64,000 bases of DNA from the NCBI GenBank assembly GCA_024207135.1, contig CP042428.1:1116001-1180000 (forward strand), written 5' to 3'. Origin of the DNA: Arthrobacter sp. C2 (lineage in GTDB: Bacteria > Actinomycetota > Actinomycetes > Actinomycetales > Micrococcaceae). The notes under the pieces are model-generated. The model did no database searches and had not been told where the DNA came from. It was given only the letters and a program-made list of their open reading frames with translations. Shown here in pieces: positions 35,699 through 44,883 of the stretch. Each line of letters begins with the position of its first letter. Position 1 is the first letter of the stretch. Made by a program: the position numbers and the translations under genes.

Positions 35699-35711
35699 AA
35701 ATGTCTTGCGA

Positions 35712-36806
35712 TTACGCGAGCTGTTCCAGCCAGCCGTGGCGGTCTTCGATGGCACCGGTCTGGATGCCAAGCAATTCGGTGCGCAATGCCATCGTCACTG
35801 CACCGGCGGGTGCATCGGGATCACCGATGTGCTCGTCACCGTTCTTCAGCACACCGATCGGCGTGATGACGGCTGCGGTGCCACAGGCGAACACTTCCTC
35901 GATGTCGCCACTGGCAATTCCCTCGCGCCATTCTCCGAGGGTGATCGTGCGTTCTTCAACTTCAAGGCCGCGGTCCTTGGCCAATTGGATGATGGAGGAG
36001 CGCGTGACGCCTTCCAGGATGGTTCCGGTCAGTCGTGGCGTGACAAGCTTGCCGCCCTTCATGACGAAGAAGACGTTCATGCCGCCCAGCTCTTCCACTG
36101 CCTCGTCGTTGAATGGATCCAGGAACAACACCTGCTTGCAACCGTTCTCTTCGGCTTCAAGTTGGGCAATCAGGGATGCTGCGTAGTTGCCGCCGCACTT
36201 GGCTGCTCCCGTGCCGCCGCGACCGGCACGGGCGTAGTTGTGGGATACCCAGATGCCCACCGGCTTCAATTCGCCGCCGAAGTAGTTTCCTGCAGGGGAT
36301 GCGATGACGCGGTAGGAAACCTGGCGAGCCGCACGAACACCCAGGAAGGCTTCGGTGGCGATCATGAATGGGCGCAGGTAAAGAGCCTCACCGTCTCCCG
36401 AGGGGACCCACTGGATATCTGCCTTGACCAGACGTCGCAACGACTCGACGAAGACTTCTTCATCAAGCCTAGGAAGCGCCAACCGTTCGGCCGAACGGTT
36501 GAGTCGCGCGGCGTTTGCATGCGGACGGAACGTCCAGACGCTTCCGTCTGCGTGGCGGTACGCCTTCAGTCCTTCAAAGATCTCTTGGCCGTAGTGCAGG
36601 ACCGATGCCGCAGGGTCCATGGCGATGGGACCGTACGGTTCAATGCGTGCATTGCTCCATGTACCGTCCTTGCCTTCTTCGTTGGCCTCCCAGTCGATGA
36701 CAGTGGTGTGGTCGGTGAAGAAATCCCCAAAACCTGGGTTGGCCAGGATATCGGCACGTTCCTGATCGCTTTTACGGTGTGTTGAGAGAACTTCGGTGAA
36801 TTCCAT
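35712..36806 (-). CDS. ilvE: Branched-chain amino acid aminotransferase
   Basis: 364 residues, a fold-type IV PLP enzyme of the long (class II BCAT) group. FEGLKAYRHADG lies near 78-89, the Schiff-base Lys is in GAAKCGGNYAASL, and LTGTILEGVTRSSII binds the cofactor phosphate. It performs the last step of leucine, isoleucine and valine synthesis. It lies downstream of leuB on the same strand, but each has its own hairpin terminator. Confidence 0.95.
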   Translation of the reverse strand: MEFTEVLSTHRKSDQERADILANPGFGDFFTDHTTVIDWEANEEGKDGTWSNARIEPYGPIAMDPAASVLHYGQEIFEGLKAYRHADGSVWTFRPHANAARLNRSAERLALPRLDEEVFVESLRRLVKADIQWVPSGDGEALYLRPFMIATEAFLGVRAARQVSYRVIASPAGNYFGGELKPVGIWVSHNYARAGRGGTGAAKCGGNYAASLIAQLEAEENGCKQVLFLDPFNDEAVEELGGMNVFFVMKGGKLVTPRLTGTILEGVTRSSIIQLAKDRGLEVEERTITLGEWREGIASGDIEEVFACGTAAVITPIGVLKNGDEHIGDPDAPAGAVTMALRTELLGIQTGAIEDRHGWLEQLA

Positions 36807-36841
36807 GATGCCGTCAGGCTTCCTCTTCGACAGGGTGTTGC

Positions 36842-36869
36842 GGTGGCAAGCCCATAAGGGCTTGCCACC
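36842..36869 (-). terminator. Terminator after leuB, 12-bp perfect hairpin
   Basis: GGTGGCAAGCCC (36842-36853) and GGGCTTGCCACC (36858-36869) with an ATAA loop, between the leuB stop and the ilvE start. There is no T tract. Confidence 0.72.
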
Positions 36870-36905
36870 CTAAGAATTGGTTCCTAAGTGAACCTACGCT
36901 CCAGC

Positions 36906-37964
36906 TTAAGCCAGTGCAGCGAGGATTGCATCGCCAATCTCGGCCGTGGTGCGCGGGTCGGTCATTTCATCACGTGATGCAATGTCGCTTTCCACGGCTT
37001 CTTCCACTCGGCGGGCGGCCTCCGACAGGCCAACATGGTCAAGCAAGAGAGCTGCCGAAAGGATCGCCGCCGTAGGGTCGGCCTTCTGCTGGCCGGCGAT
37101 GTCCGGCGCCGAACCATGCACCGGCTCGAACATTGACGGTGCGGTGCGGTCCATATTGATGTTTCCCGAAGCGGCCAGGCCAATGCCGCCGGTGATCGCG
37201 CCGGCCTGGTCGGTGAGGATGTCACCGAAGAGGTTGTCGGTGACAATGACATCGAAACGCGAGGGGTTGGTGGTCATGAAGATCGTTGCGGCATCCACGT
37301 GCAGGTAATCGTGGGTGACGTTCGGGAATTCCTGAGCGACTGCTTCGACGGTGCGGCGCCACAAGTGACCGGCGTAGACCAGGACGTTGTGCTTGTGGAC
37401 CAAAGTCACGTGCTTGCGCGAGCGATCATTGGCGCGGCGGAATGCGTCGCGTACAACGCGCTCCACGCCGTGCGCGGTGTTGATGGATACCTCTGTGGCA
37501 ATTTCATGGGGCGTTCCGGCACGGAGTACGCCGCCATTGCCTACGTAGGGACCTTCAGTTCCTTCGCGAACAACGATGAAGTCGATTTCACCGGGTTCAG
37601 CCAAAGGGCTCGGGACGCCGGGGTACAGCTTGGACGGACGCAAGTTCACAAAGTGGTCCAGGCTGAAGCGCAGCTTGAGCAGCAGCTCGCGTTCAATCAG
37701 GCCTGAAGGAATACGGGTATCCCCGGGTGCCGCACCAACGGCGCCAAACAGGATTGCATCATGGGTGCGCAGCGCTGCCAGGGTTTCCTCGGGCAGGGTC
37801 TCCCCCGTTTCGAGCCAGTGCTCGGCACCGAGTTGGTAGTCGGTCAGCACCAGTTGCACGTTGGTGCTCTCCGTGGCCTTCTTCAGGACCTTCACGGCCT
37901 CGGCAATTACTTCTGGACCAATGCCATCGCCTGCAATGACAGCAATATTCAAGGATTCGCTCAT
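36906..37964 (-). CDS. leuB: 3-isopropylmalate dehydrogenase
   Basis: 352 residues. [16 protein letters not shown] at 12-27 starts the isocitrate/isopropylmalate dehydrogenase fold, and [16 protein letters not shown] binds metal and substrate with the two essential Asp residues. It oxidatively decarboxylates 3-isopropylmalate. It is divergent from a histidine kinase gene across 170 nt and separated from leuCD by over 11 kb. Confidence 0.96.
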   Translation of the reverse strand: MSESLNIAVIAGDGIGPEVIAEAVKVLKKATESTNVQLVLTDYQLGAEHWLETGETLPEETLAALRTHDAILFGAVGAAPGDTRIPSGLIERELLLKLRFSLDHFVNLRPSKLYPGVPSPLAEPGEIDFIVVREGTEGPYVGNGGVLRAGTPHEIATEVSINTAHGVERVVRDAFRRANDRSRKHVTLVHKHNVLVYAGHLWRRTVEAVAQEFPNVTHDYLHVDAATIFMTTNPSRFDVIVTDNLFGDILTDQAGAITGGIGLAASGNINMDRTAPSMFEPVHGSAPDIAGQQKADPTAAILSAALLLDHVGLSEAARRVEEAVESDIASRDEMTDPRTTAEIGDAILAALA

Positions 37965-38134
37965 GACACATGAGTTTATCGAGTTGTATCACTATGTGAG
38001 CAACCTGTCTCAAAATATGAACAGCTCGTGGCTGGACAGAGCCACATTTCATGCCGAGGCATGAGGCACACCCGGCGTTTGCCCCGTAGGCTTGAGGACG
38101 AAGCTAACCCCTCCAGTTGCCAACGCAGGAACCG

Positions 38135-39322
38135 ATGACGCCACACCGCACCATAGACAAGTGGATTCGAGAGAATCCAAACAAGGTTGACCTCATCTTT
38201 GGCCTCGGAATCTGGCTCGTCTTCGGATTCCTTGCCGGCATCATGCTGGGCGTTTCAGGCAACGGTTGGACGATGTTCGTCTTGGGTTCGTTGCAGACGC
38301 TTCCGCTCATCTGGCGGCGAAGGCGGCCCGCGCCGGCCGCCGGAATCATCGTCATCGCGCATCTGATCCAGGTCGTGGTCACAAGCGAATTGTTGCCTTC
38401 CCAGATTGCCGTGCCAATTACGGTCTATACATTGGCAGCTTTCGGCAAACGGTGGGAATCATTCTCCGGGCTGGCAGCGGGATTCGTTGGAGCTCTGCTG
38501 GCCAGTGTCCGGGTAGGAGTCTGGGCCGGCGGAAATTCGCTTGAAGGCATGGTTCTGAACTTCATTGGCCTAGGACTCGTGGTTCTGGTTGCCTGGACGT
38601 TTGGGGATTTGGCCCGTACACGACGACTTACCTTGCAAACACTCGAGGACCGCACCCGGAGGCTCGAGACCGAGCGGGAACAGGAACGTGCGTTGGCTGC
38701 CGCCGACGAACGCAACCACATAGCTCGGGAAATGCATGACATTGTTGCCCACTCCCTTTCGGTGATCATCACCCAATCCGATGGTGCACGCTACGCGAGT
38801 GAACACGACCCGGAGATTGCCAGGGAAACCCTTGCCACGATCGCCCAGACCGGACGAAGCTCGCTACAAGAGATGCGCAGACTGCTGGGTGTGCTGCGCG
38901 GCGGCGATGAAGCTTCAACGAGGCCGCTCCCAACACTCGTGGATGTTCCCGAGCTGCTGGAAACCACACGAAAGAGCGGACTCGAGATTAGCTACACGCA
39001 AGAAGGAACTTCCCGGCGTGCGCTGCCTGCAGGCGCAGAACTCACTGCGTACAGGGCGCTGCAGGAGGCACTGACCAATGTATTGAAACATGCCGGACCT
39101 TCGACCTCGGCCGCCGTGAACCTCGTCTGGAATAGCAAGGGGTTGCAGCTGTTCATTTCTGACAACGGCCGCGGAGCCGGAGCCCTCAGCACATCGGACG
39201 CCGGACAGGGACTGCTCGGCATGGCTGAACGGGTCGCCCTCTACGATGGCCGTGTGCGAGCCGAGCCAAAGTCCGGCGGCGGATTTCACGTTGACGTATT
39301 TATCCCCTACACCGAGGACTAG
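38135..39322 (+). CDS. NarL-type sensor histidine kinase
   Basis: 395 residues from the ATG at 38135, with AGGA seven bases upstream. About four to five hydrophobic segments occupy residues 20-150, with almost no extracytoplasmic sensor loop. The HisKA_3 motif is REMHDIVAHSLSVIITQ, with the phospho-accepting His around residue 200. The ATP domain has DNGRGAG and QGLLGMAERV. This is the DesK/LiaS-like class, which often senses membrane or envelope state. It is followed five bases later by its response regulator. Confidence 0.9.
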   Translation: MTPHRTIDKWIRENPNKVDLIFGLGIWLVFGFLAGIMLGVSGNGWTMFVLGSLQTLPLIWRRRRPAPAAGIIVIAHLIQVVVTSELLPSQIAVPITVYTLAAFGKRWESFSGLAAGFVGALLASVRVGVWAGGNSLEGMVLNFIGLGLVVLVAWTFGDLARTRRLTLQTLEDRTRRLETEREQERALAAADERNHIAREMHDIVAHSLSVIITQSDGARYASEHDPEIARETLATIAQTGRSSLQEMRRLLGVLRGGDEASTRPLPTLVDVPELLETTRKSGLEISYTQEGTSRRALPAGAELTAYRALQEALTNVLKHAGPSTSAAVNLVWNSKGLQLFISDNGRGAGALSTSDAGQGLLGMAERVALYDGRVRAEPKSGGGFHVDVFIPYTED

Positions 39323-39327
39323 AAATC

Positions 39328-40017
39328 TTGCCCAAAGAAAACCCCATTCGGGTTGCACTCGTCGATGACCAGCTATTGGTTCGAAGTGGCTTCCGGATGC
39401 TGATCAACTCCCAATCCGATCTCGAAGTCGTTGCCGAGGCCTCTAACGGCCGTGAAGCCATTGCTTCGCCTACCTTGGCTGGCGCGGATGTCATCCTCAT
39501 GGACGTGCGCATGCCTGAGATGAACGGGATAGAGACCACGGAGTACTTGCTTGCAAAGCAAGCCAAGGGTGCCCCGGGCCTGAAGGTCATCGTACTGACC
39601 ACCTTTGACCTCGACGAGTATGCGCTCTCCGCCATCCAGGCCGGAGCCAGTGGATTCCTCCTCAAGGACGCTCCTCCCGAGGAACTCCTCGAATCGATTC
39701 GCACGGTCTTCCGCGGAGATGCAGTTATCGCGCCGTCAACGACGCGCAGACTTCTGGACCATGTAGCCCCCATGCTGCGGCGCTCGACCCTCCCGGACAG
39801 CGCGCACGTCAAGGCCGTGGAATCATTGACCCCGCGTGAACGCGAGGTTTTTGGGCTCATCGCCAACGGCAATTCCAATCCGGAGATTGCGGCGGAGTTG
39901 TACTTGTCGGAAGCAACGATCAAGACACATGTAGGGCACATCCTGGCCAAGTTGAGCGCAAGGGACCGTGTGCAGGCAGTTGTCATCGCCTACGAGACCG
40001 GCATAGTGACACCCTAA
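39328..40017 (+). CDS. NarL/FixJ-family response regulator
   Basis: 229 residues from a TTG at 39328. The receiver domain has VALVDDQLLVR (acidic pocket), the phospho-acceptor Asp in ILMDVRMPEMNG near 57, and VLTTFDLDEYAL. The C-terminal LuxR HTH has LTPREREVFGLIANG and EATIKTHVGHILAKL. It is the cognate partner of the kinase just upstream. Its last bases border the AT-richer Stealth region; whether it regulates that region is unknown. Confidence 0.93.
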   Translation: MPKENPIRVALVDDQLLVRSGFRMLINSQSDLEVVAEASNGREAIASPTLAGADVILMDVRMPEMNGIETTEYLLAKQAKGAPGLKVIVLTTFDLDEYALSAIQAGASGFLLKDAPPEELLESIRTVFRGDAVIAPSTTRRLLDHVAPMLRRSTLPDSAHVKAVESLTPREREVFGLIANGNSNPEIAAELYLSEATIKTHVGHILAKLSARDRVQAVVIAYETGIVTP

Positions 40018-40348
40018 ACCTAGAGCCAGAGTGATCGTGGTCAAGCGTAACTTGAACTTTCGAGACCCCCTGCATGGAGTACGCGAGTGTGGACAAGGAC
40101 GCGGCATCCCAGCTCTTTTAATTGATGAGCTCTGGCAGCCTTTCTCTCACCTCGACATCGTGATGTTTACAACGACCGCCATCTTAATTCGAACGATGAT
40201 AATATTTCACGGTGATCCTGTCTGTTCGTCAAGAGTTGCAGGACACTCGTATCTGAGAGATCGAGCTTGATCGGACGGAAAGAAAATCATAGTCAACGGA
40301 TGGAAAGGGCGCATCGCGTCGACGCTTCCATCGCCGGCGTGGAAAATA
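40018..40348. other. 331-nt intergenic left edge of the Stealth region
   Basis: No convincing gene is seen. Base composition becomes AT-richer across it. The frame of the following Stealth gene is open back to 40271 but has no ATG, so its start could be earlier only with an unusual codon. It must hold the promoter of the plus-strand Stealth gene. Confidence 0.5.
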
Positions 40349-41671
40349 GTGCATTCGTCATATGCACTACTAAATCGTCTACGGACGCTCACCGCGCGAA
40401 AGAGCGTACCGCTACTTCAACAGGCCCAGACCATAGAGGACATCCGGACGATGACGGCAGAACATATCCGCTCAGTCCTAGAAGCGACCGGTTTCGACTT
40501 TGTGGAGCAGACAGACCTTGGCCGTAATGGATTCCAGATCCTTCAACGCTCCATCAATGATGTTACGGAAATCTTTAAAGCAAGTGACATGATACTGGGA
40601 TTGCCTGCACCCAATGAAAACCTTCAACTTTCGCTTTTTGCGCATTCACTACGCAAAAATCTCGCAAGGGCCATCAGTGTTCCTATTAGCGATCCAGAAT
40701 CAAATCGAACAAATTCTTTCGGATCTACCCTGAACCTGCCGATAGATGTCGTCTACACATGGGTCGACGGGGAAGATCCCGAGTGGAAGGAAGACTACTC
40801 AGATGCGCTAGCTCGGTATGGCTCGACGAGTCCCCGAACATCGTCGGATATGGTCCGCTTTCGAGACAGGGAAGAGTTAAAGTACTCACTACGTTCGATC
40901 GAGATGTTTGCTCCGTGGATAAATCATATTTACATTGTTACGAACGGGCAAGTTCCGGCGTGGCTGGACCTAAATAATCCAAAAATATCTCTAGTAACTC
41001 ATGCAGAAATTTTTCAAAATCCGTCTGATTTACCAACATTTAACTCACATGCAATCGAAGCCAATATACATAGAATCCCGGGCTTGAATGAACACTTTCT
41101 CTACTTTAATGATGATGTATTTTTATCAGATTGGTGCACTCCGGAAACATTTTTTACCTCTACAGGGAAAAGTAAATATTTCGAAAGTGATAACCGAGTT
41201 CCCGATGACCCTTCAGTCACCGATTTACCAAGCAATTGGGCGGCCCACAACAACAAGCGTTTGCTGGAACAAAAATTTGGATACCTGGCAACAAAGAAAT
41301 TCAAACATACCGCCCATGCGCAGCGACTCAGTACACTCCAAAAAGTGGCGCATCATTTCGGAAAATACCTGGAGCAGACAACCAGAAATAAATTCAGACA
41401 CCGCACAGATATATCGGTTCCCTCTAATCTTGCGCATCATTTCGGTGCAATCGTTGGAACAGCTGTCCCCGGGGAAATAGGATATAGATATGTTGACATT
41501 AGCTCTGCTCGGGTGGATGTAGAACTCTCACGGCTTCTTCTATGGGACAACCCGACGATATTTTGCCTAAATCAAGTTTCATCAAAGGCCACCCGCGACC
41601 AATCCGAAACAGACATGATCCGGAATTTCCTTGAGAATTATTTCCCTTGGAAATCTCAAGCTGAATTGTAG
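40349..41671 (+). CDS. Stealth-family sugar-phosphate transferase (A)
   Basis: 440 residues from a GTG at 40349. The Stealth regions are in order: CR1 VVYTWVDGEDPEW near 132, CR2 from EELKYSLRSIEMFAPW through LPTFNSHAIE to FLYFNDDVF, CR3 around HTAHAQRLSTL, and CR4 with FCLNQ near the C-terminus. Stealth proteins (Neisseria SacB, capsule SiaD-linked enzymes, the GNPTAB core) transfer a sugar-1-phosphate from a UDP-sugar to form phosphodiester-linked polysaccharide. The first ~120 residues are a variable N-terminal domain. The gene is lower in GC than the two-component system to its left. It is alone on the plus strand. Confidence 0.9.
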   Translation: MHSSYALLNRLRTLTARKSVPLLQQAQTIEDIRTMTAEHIRSVLEATGFDFVEQTDLGRNGFQILQRSINDVTEIFKASDMILGLPAPNENLQLSLFAHSLRKNLARAISVPISDPESNRTNSFGSTLNLPIDVVYTWVDGEDPEWKEDYSDALARYGSTSPRTSSDMVRFRDREELKYSLRSIEMFAPWINHIYIVTNGQVPAWLDLNNPKISLVTHAEIFQNPSDLPTFNSHAIEANIHRIPGLNEHFLYFNDDVFLSDWCTPETFFTSTGKSKYFESDNRVPDDPSVTDLPSNWAAHNNKRLLEQKFGYLATKKFKHTAHAQRLSTLQKVAHHFGKYLEQTTRNKFRHRTDISVPSNLAHHFGAIVGTAVPGEIGYRYVDISSARVDVELSRLLLWDNPTIFCLNQVSSKATRDQSETDMIRNFLENYFPWKSQAEL

Positions 41672-42456
41672 TACCTAGAGTGTATCGTCTGACTCTCGCG
41701 CTATGAATGGCATCGGGAGTTGTCGGCCATGGGAAATTCCCGAGCGCGTCTTTGAATCTTCTTACAGGCTGAAGACTTCAGACCATTCCAAGCGATCGTG
41801 TCGGGCTGGTGAATATCCGGAGGTTTTAGAACCACCAGATATTGCCTTTCAGAGCCAACAATATTTCCGTTGAAAGCCAGTACCTCCCCGGGCGGGAGCC
41901 GCCGGGAGTATTTGACCGCTTTGAGCACCACCCAGTCTTGCGGTTCAGCACCACCGTTCGTGCGTGAGGCTTGTCAGTAGCTGGTCTGGGACTGGCTGGC
42001 AGGATAGGAGCCGGCCGGTCTACCCCGAGAGCATGACTCTTTACACACCTGCCCCTCGCGGTGGCTTGATCCGGACTTGTCTGCTCTTGCGGGTGGTCGG
42101 CCGGCGCCAGTCCGGCCCACCACGGTAGCTTGATTAGAAGATTGTCCACCCTCAGGGGCGTGAACCCTCACAGTGCTGATGCTCCTATGCTTGTCAACTT
42201 CTAACGGCGGCCTGTTCCTCAAGCCATTTTCGGTAGCTGCCAAATAGCGCCAGTGGGTACTTCTGTTCCGGCTTGTTGGTGTGTAACCTCGCAACATCGT
42301 GGACACCAAACGTCATCACTTGGTGGGCAGGTAGTCTCGCGGCTTCGTGTGTCCTGTATCAAAACATCGTGGACACACGATCTCATGACATCGGAGACAC
42401 GATGTCTCAACACATCGTGGACTTTGCTGGCAGGCGGCGCTGACAGACTCGCTGCC
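41672..42456. other. 785 nt without a recognisable gene, next to an IS remnant
   Basis: Open frames exist on both strands (for example minus-strand stretches within 41701-42309), but none has a family motif, a plausible ribosome site or consistent codon use. Base composition is higher in GC than the flanking Stealth genes. It is probably debris of one or more mobile elements together with the control region of the IS481-like transposase remnant. Confidence 0.5.
42294..42423. repeat. Four copies of an ACATCGTGGACAC-type motif upstream of the transposase remnant
   Basis: Copies occur at 42294-42306 and 42364-42376 (identical), 42388-42400 (two changes) and 42412-42424 (last two bases differ). 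The last one pairs with CACGATGT at 42399-42406 to form an 8-bp inverted repeat. Such motifs are expected in the end/promoter region of an IS481-type element; that reading is inferred. Confidence 0.7.
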
Positions 42457-43024
42457 ATGACAAACGCCCTTTCACCTCAGGCCCGAGCCGCGATCATCAA
42501 TGACGATCCGACCCAGCCGCATGCCTTGAACGTGACCGAGTTCTGCAAGTCGGTCAAGGTCTCCCGCAGCGTGTTCTACAAGATCCGCACACGGGCAGCC
42601 AGCTGAGCGAATCCACGGCCGCTTTGCATCCCCGGTCCCGCGCCCCGAAGCACCCCTCCAGGCAGTATGGCCCCGAGGTCACCAAAGAGGTCGTCAAGAT
42701 CCGCAAGCGGCTCAAGACGGATGGTTGGGATTACGGCCCGCGCTCGATCCACTACGAGGCAGCCCTCCAGGACGGCTTCCCCGGCGGCAAAGTTCCCTCG
42801 GTTGCAACCATCGCCGAGTGCTTGCCAGCGTCGGGCAGGTCGACGCATCGCCCAGGAAACGCCCCAAATCCTCCTTCGTCCCCTTCGTGCGGTCCACCGC
42901 CATGTCCCTGTGGCAGCTCGACGCCTTCGAATACCGGCTATTTGGCAGCCTTTGGCATTTGGTGGCCCGTAAACGCGGTCGGTCAGTCGGCATACGTGCC
43001 AGCGACCAGCTCCAGCTCACGTAA
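42457..43024 (+). pseudogene. IS481-type transposase, frameshifted and truncated
   Basis: The reading begins at MTNALSPQARAAI with an HTH (NVTEFCKSVKVSRSVFYKI) and stops at 42604-42606. Similarity resumes in another frame from ~42612 (QYGPEVTKEVVKIRKRL, then GWDYGPRSIHYEA), and shifts again near 42815 into a third frame containing SFVPFVRSTAMSLWQLDAFEY, with the first Asp of the DDE site. This frame ends at a TGA at 43022-43024, so the second Asp and the Glu are missing. At least two frameshifts plus truncation make it non-functional. It separates the plus-strand Stealth gene from the minus-strand block. Confidence 0.82.
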
Positions 43025-43366
43025 TGCCGCTACTGCTCTCCCCCGATGGTGTGCTGCATAGCGTACCCGCGGACGGCTCGGACCAGCGGTTCGGCTCCGG
43101 TATCCATGCCAAGGCGAGCCGGGAGCGGCCGGAACCCGATTCGACGACACCGAAAGAAGGATCTCGTTCGCAATTAAGCATCGCAATCAACATCAATACT
43201 AATATCGTCATCGCGGACCAGTGCTCTGGAGCCTGGTCAGTTGGCCAAGGTGACTCGGGAGCGACAAGGAAGCGAGACGAGCTTAGGTGGCTCGTACAAT
43301 CTTCTCCGGGTTTCTTAGGTGCCGCCTAAGACAAGTACGGCTGGTCCGCATGGTCCAGACCACTTG
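43025..43366. other. 342 nt without a gene, end of the IS remnant
   Basis: Early bases (to ~43150) still look like degraded transposase sequence in mixed frames. From ~43150 the sequence is AT-richer and carries no clear ORF. A weak imperfect hairpin lies at about 43330-43366, immediately after the minus-strand gene ending at 43367, and could be its terminator. Confidence 0.45.
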
Positions 43367-44194
43367 TCAAACTAACAGATACGATTCATTCCCCGTACGA
43401 ATCAAACTTTTGTTGACAATAGGTCTATATTCAACAAATGATTGAAGACAGTCGTAAATAAAGTCAAGGTTCTCCGTCACCAAAGGAGTGTGACGCTGAT
43501 TTGAAGTGTTTACAATAAGAGAATGTTTCGAATCGCCAATCCAACTATTATGAAATTTTACTATTTGCGCGAATTGATCATCCTTAATTCCAGTATAGGT
43601 ATAAAATATGGTATCTTGTGTATGAATTTTAATCTCATCACTGTACATTAGTTCGTTAAGATACAACTCTTTTGTTTCTGGATTATTGCTTCCAAGAATA
43701 AGTTGCATATAATCTTTGAAATATTTGCGCCAATATCGACCAATTTCAATTTGCGGAACCAGAGAAAGAACATGAGTGATGTGTCTGTTTAACATTCCAT
43801 ATAAAAGTGCAGCCGTGCCACCTTTACTGCTCCCAAAGGCGATCACCCGCTCATAAGGCTTCTCCGAAATAAATTGATCCAGATCTAAATTGATGGAGTG
43901 GTGAATTGACCTGCCCTCATCCATGGTGTACCACCCATAGCTTCGCGAATAATAGTCCTTTACAAAAAGATAATCAGCTCCCGGGTAGGCGGACGGCATT
44001 TTACGCCAATTGAGGAAATCATGCATACGGCGCACATCCTCTGGCGCTAGCGAGCCGTCCAAGATCATAGGAAACACGTCATTAGTTATTCTACCAGCCG
44101 ACTGAAAAAGAATAATTAGAACAGATGACCCATTATCAACATATTCATAACTCATGTTCTTATATTTACCGGGTTCTAAATTTGAAATACTCAT
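43367..44194 (-). CDS. Alpha/beta-hydrolase-like protein of the Stealth locus
   Basis: 275 residues, no signal peptide or membrane span. The nucleophile elbow is GSSKG in VIAFGSSKGGTAALLYGM (about 120-137). A His in NQRHTPL near 236 and an acidic residue before it could complete a triad. Size and shape recall small esterases and Asp2-like hydrolases, but no specific family is certain. The ATG overlaps the SGNH gene's stop (ATGA, 44191-44194), and codon use is AT-rich like the rest of the block. It is the last gene of the leftward operon, so a role in modifying or releasing the surface polymer is inferred. Confidence 0.7.
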   Translation of the reverse strand: MSISNLEPGKYKNMSYEYVDNGSSVLIILFQSAGRITNDVFPMILDGSLAPEDVRRMHDFLNWRKMPSAYPGADYLFVKDYYSRSYGWYTMDEGRSIHHSINLDLDQFISEKPYERVIAFGSSKGGTAALLYGMLNRHITHVLSLVPQIEIGRYWRKYFKDYMQLILGSNNPETKELYLNELMYSDEIKIHTQDTIFYTYTGIKDDQFAQIVKFHNSWIGDSKHSLIVNTSNQRHTPLVTENLDFIYDCLQSFVEYRPIVNKSLIRTGNESYLLV

Positions 44195-44883
44195 AAGTGT
44201 CCCGCATTCCTTAAAGTAGTAATAATTCGGTTTGCAATGGCTGCATGCCCACGCACGTTCACATGCACCCGATCAGCGTCAAGGAAGCTGGGGTCAACAA
44301 CATTTGGTGTCATCAAGTCTACGTGAACAGCCCCGAAGTCTTGACTTGAAATTCTGACATAGTCTTCGAATCTCAAATTTCCTCTTGTGATTCGGGCCGG
44401 CGACGACGGACCGACACTGATCAACTGAGAGCTCGGAAACTTCTCTGCCGCCAAAGCGAAGGTCCGACGAACGGAATCGGCGACGTATGATTCATCTGCC
44501 TCAAAGTTCTTGAAGTCGTTCTGACCACCCGCGATCACGACAAAGTCAGGCGCTATTGTATCCGCTACAGCCTCAATAGTGGCCCCATAATAAGGGCACA
44601 CGTCGACCTCGCACTTCCGTGGGCGCTTTGTATAGCCTGCCCCGGGATATGCCTGATTTACCTCTACCCACCCAAACTCCTTCGCAACTAATGCGGACCA
44701 TCGGTTCTCCTCAGTCGTCGCCCCTACTCCATGAGTGTAAGAATCTCCAATAAAGAGCGCGATGGCTTGGGGACTCATCCTATCCTCAGCGCGCAGTCCC
44801 TGGCTTCTCAGTCCCGAACATCCAGATAAGCCTAAGGATAAAAGAACTACCAATAAAGCGGAAAAGAACGATCTATTTTTCAA
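44191..44883 (-). CDS. SGNH/GDSL-type lipoprotein hydrolase
   Basis: 230 residues. A signal peptide ends in the lipobox LSGC near residue 22, so the enzyme should be lipid-anchored outside the membrane. SGNH blocks are visible: block I FIGDSYTHG near 44-52 with the nucleophile Ser, block II Gly in YPGAGY, block III GGQNDF with the Asn, and block V DADRVHVN with Asp and His. Such enzymes add or remove acetyl or other ester groups on glycans. It overlaps the Stealth gene upstream by 11 bases and the hydrolase-like gene downstream by four, linking all three in translation. Confidence 0.85.
   Translation of the reverse strand: MKNRSFFSALLVVLLSLGLSGCSGLRSQGLRAEDRMSPQAIALFIGDSYTHGVGATTEENRWSALVAKEFGWVEVNQAYPGAGYTKRPRKCEVDVCPYYGATIEAVADTIAPDFVVIAGGQNDFKNFEADESYVADSVRRTFALAAEKFPSSQLISVGPSSPARITRGNLRFEDYVRISSQDFGAVHVDLMTPNVVDPSFLDADRVHVNVRGHAAIANRIITTLRNAGHL

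Noticed and set aside
41701-42309. Minus-strand frames between Stealth A and the IS remnant
   Set aside because: No motif or ribosome site; examined for transposase, group II intron and HNH features without a match.
42294-42424. CRISPR-like array
   Set aside because: Repeats are only 13 bases, unevenly spaced and degenerate, with no cas genes.
42253-42456. Extension of the transposase upstream of MTNALSP
   Set aside because: The translated repeats carry no protein similarity; the region is better explained as element end/promoter repeats.
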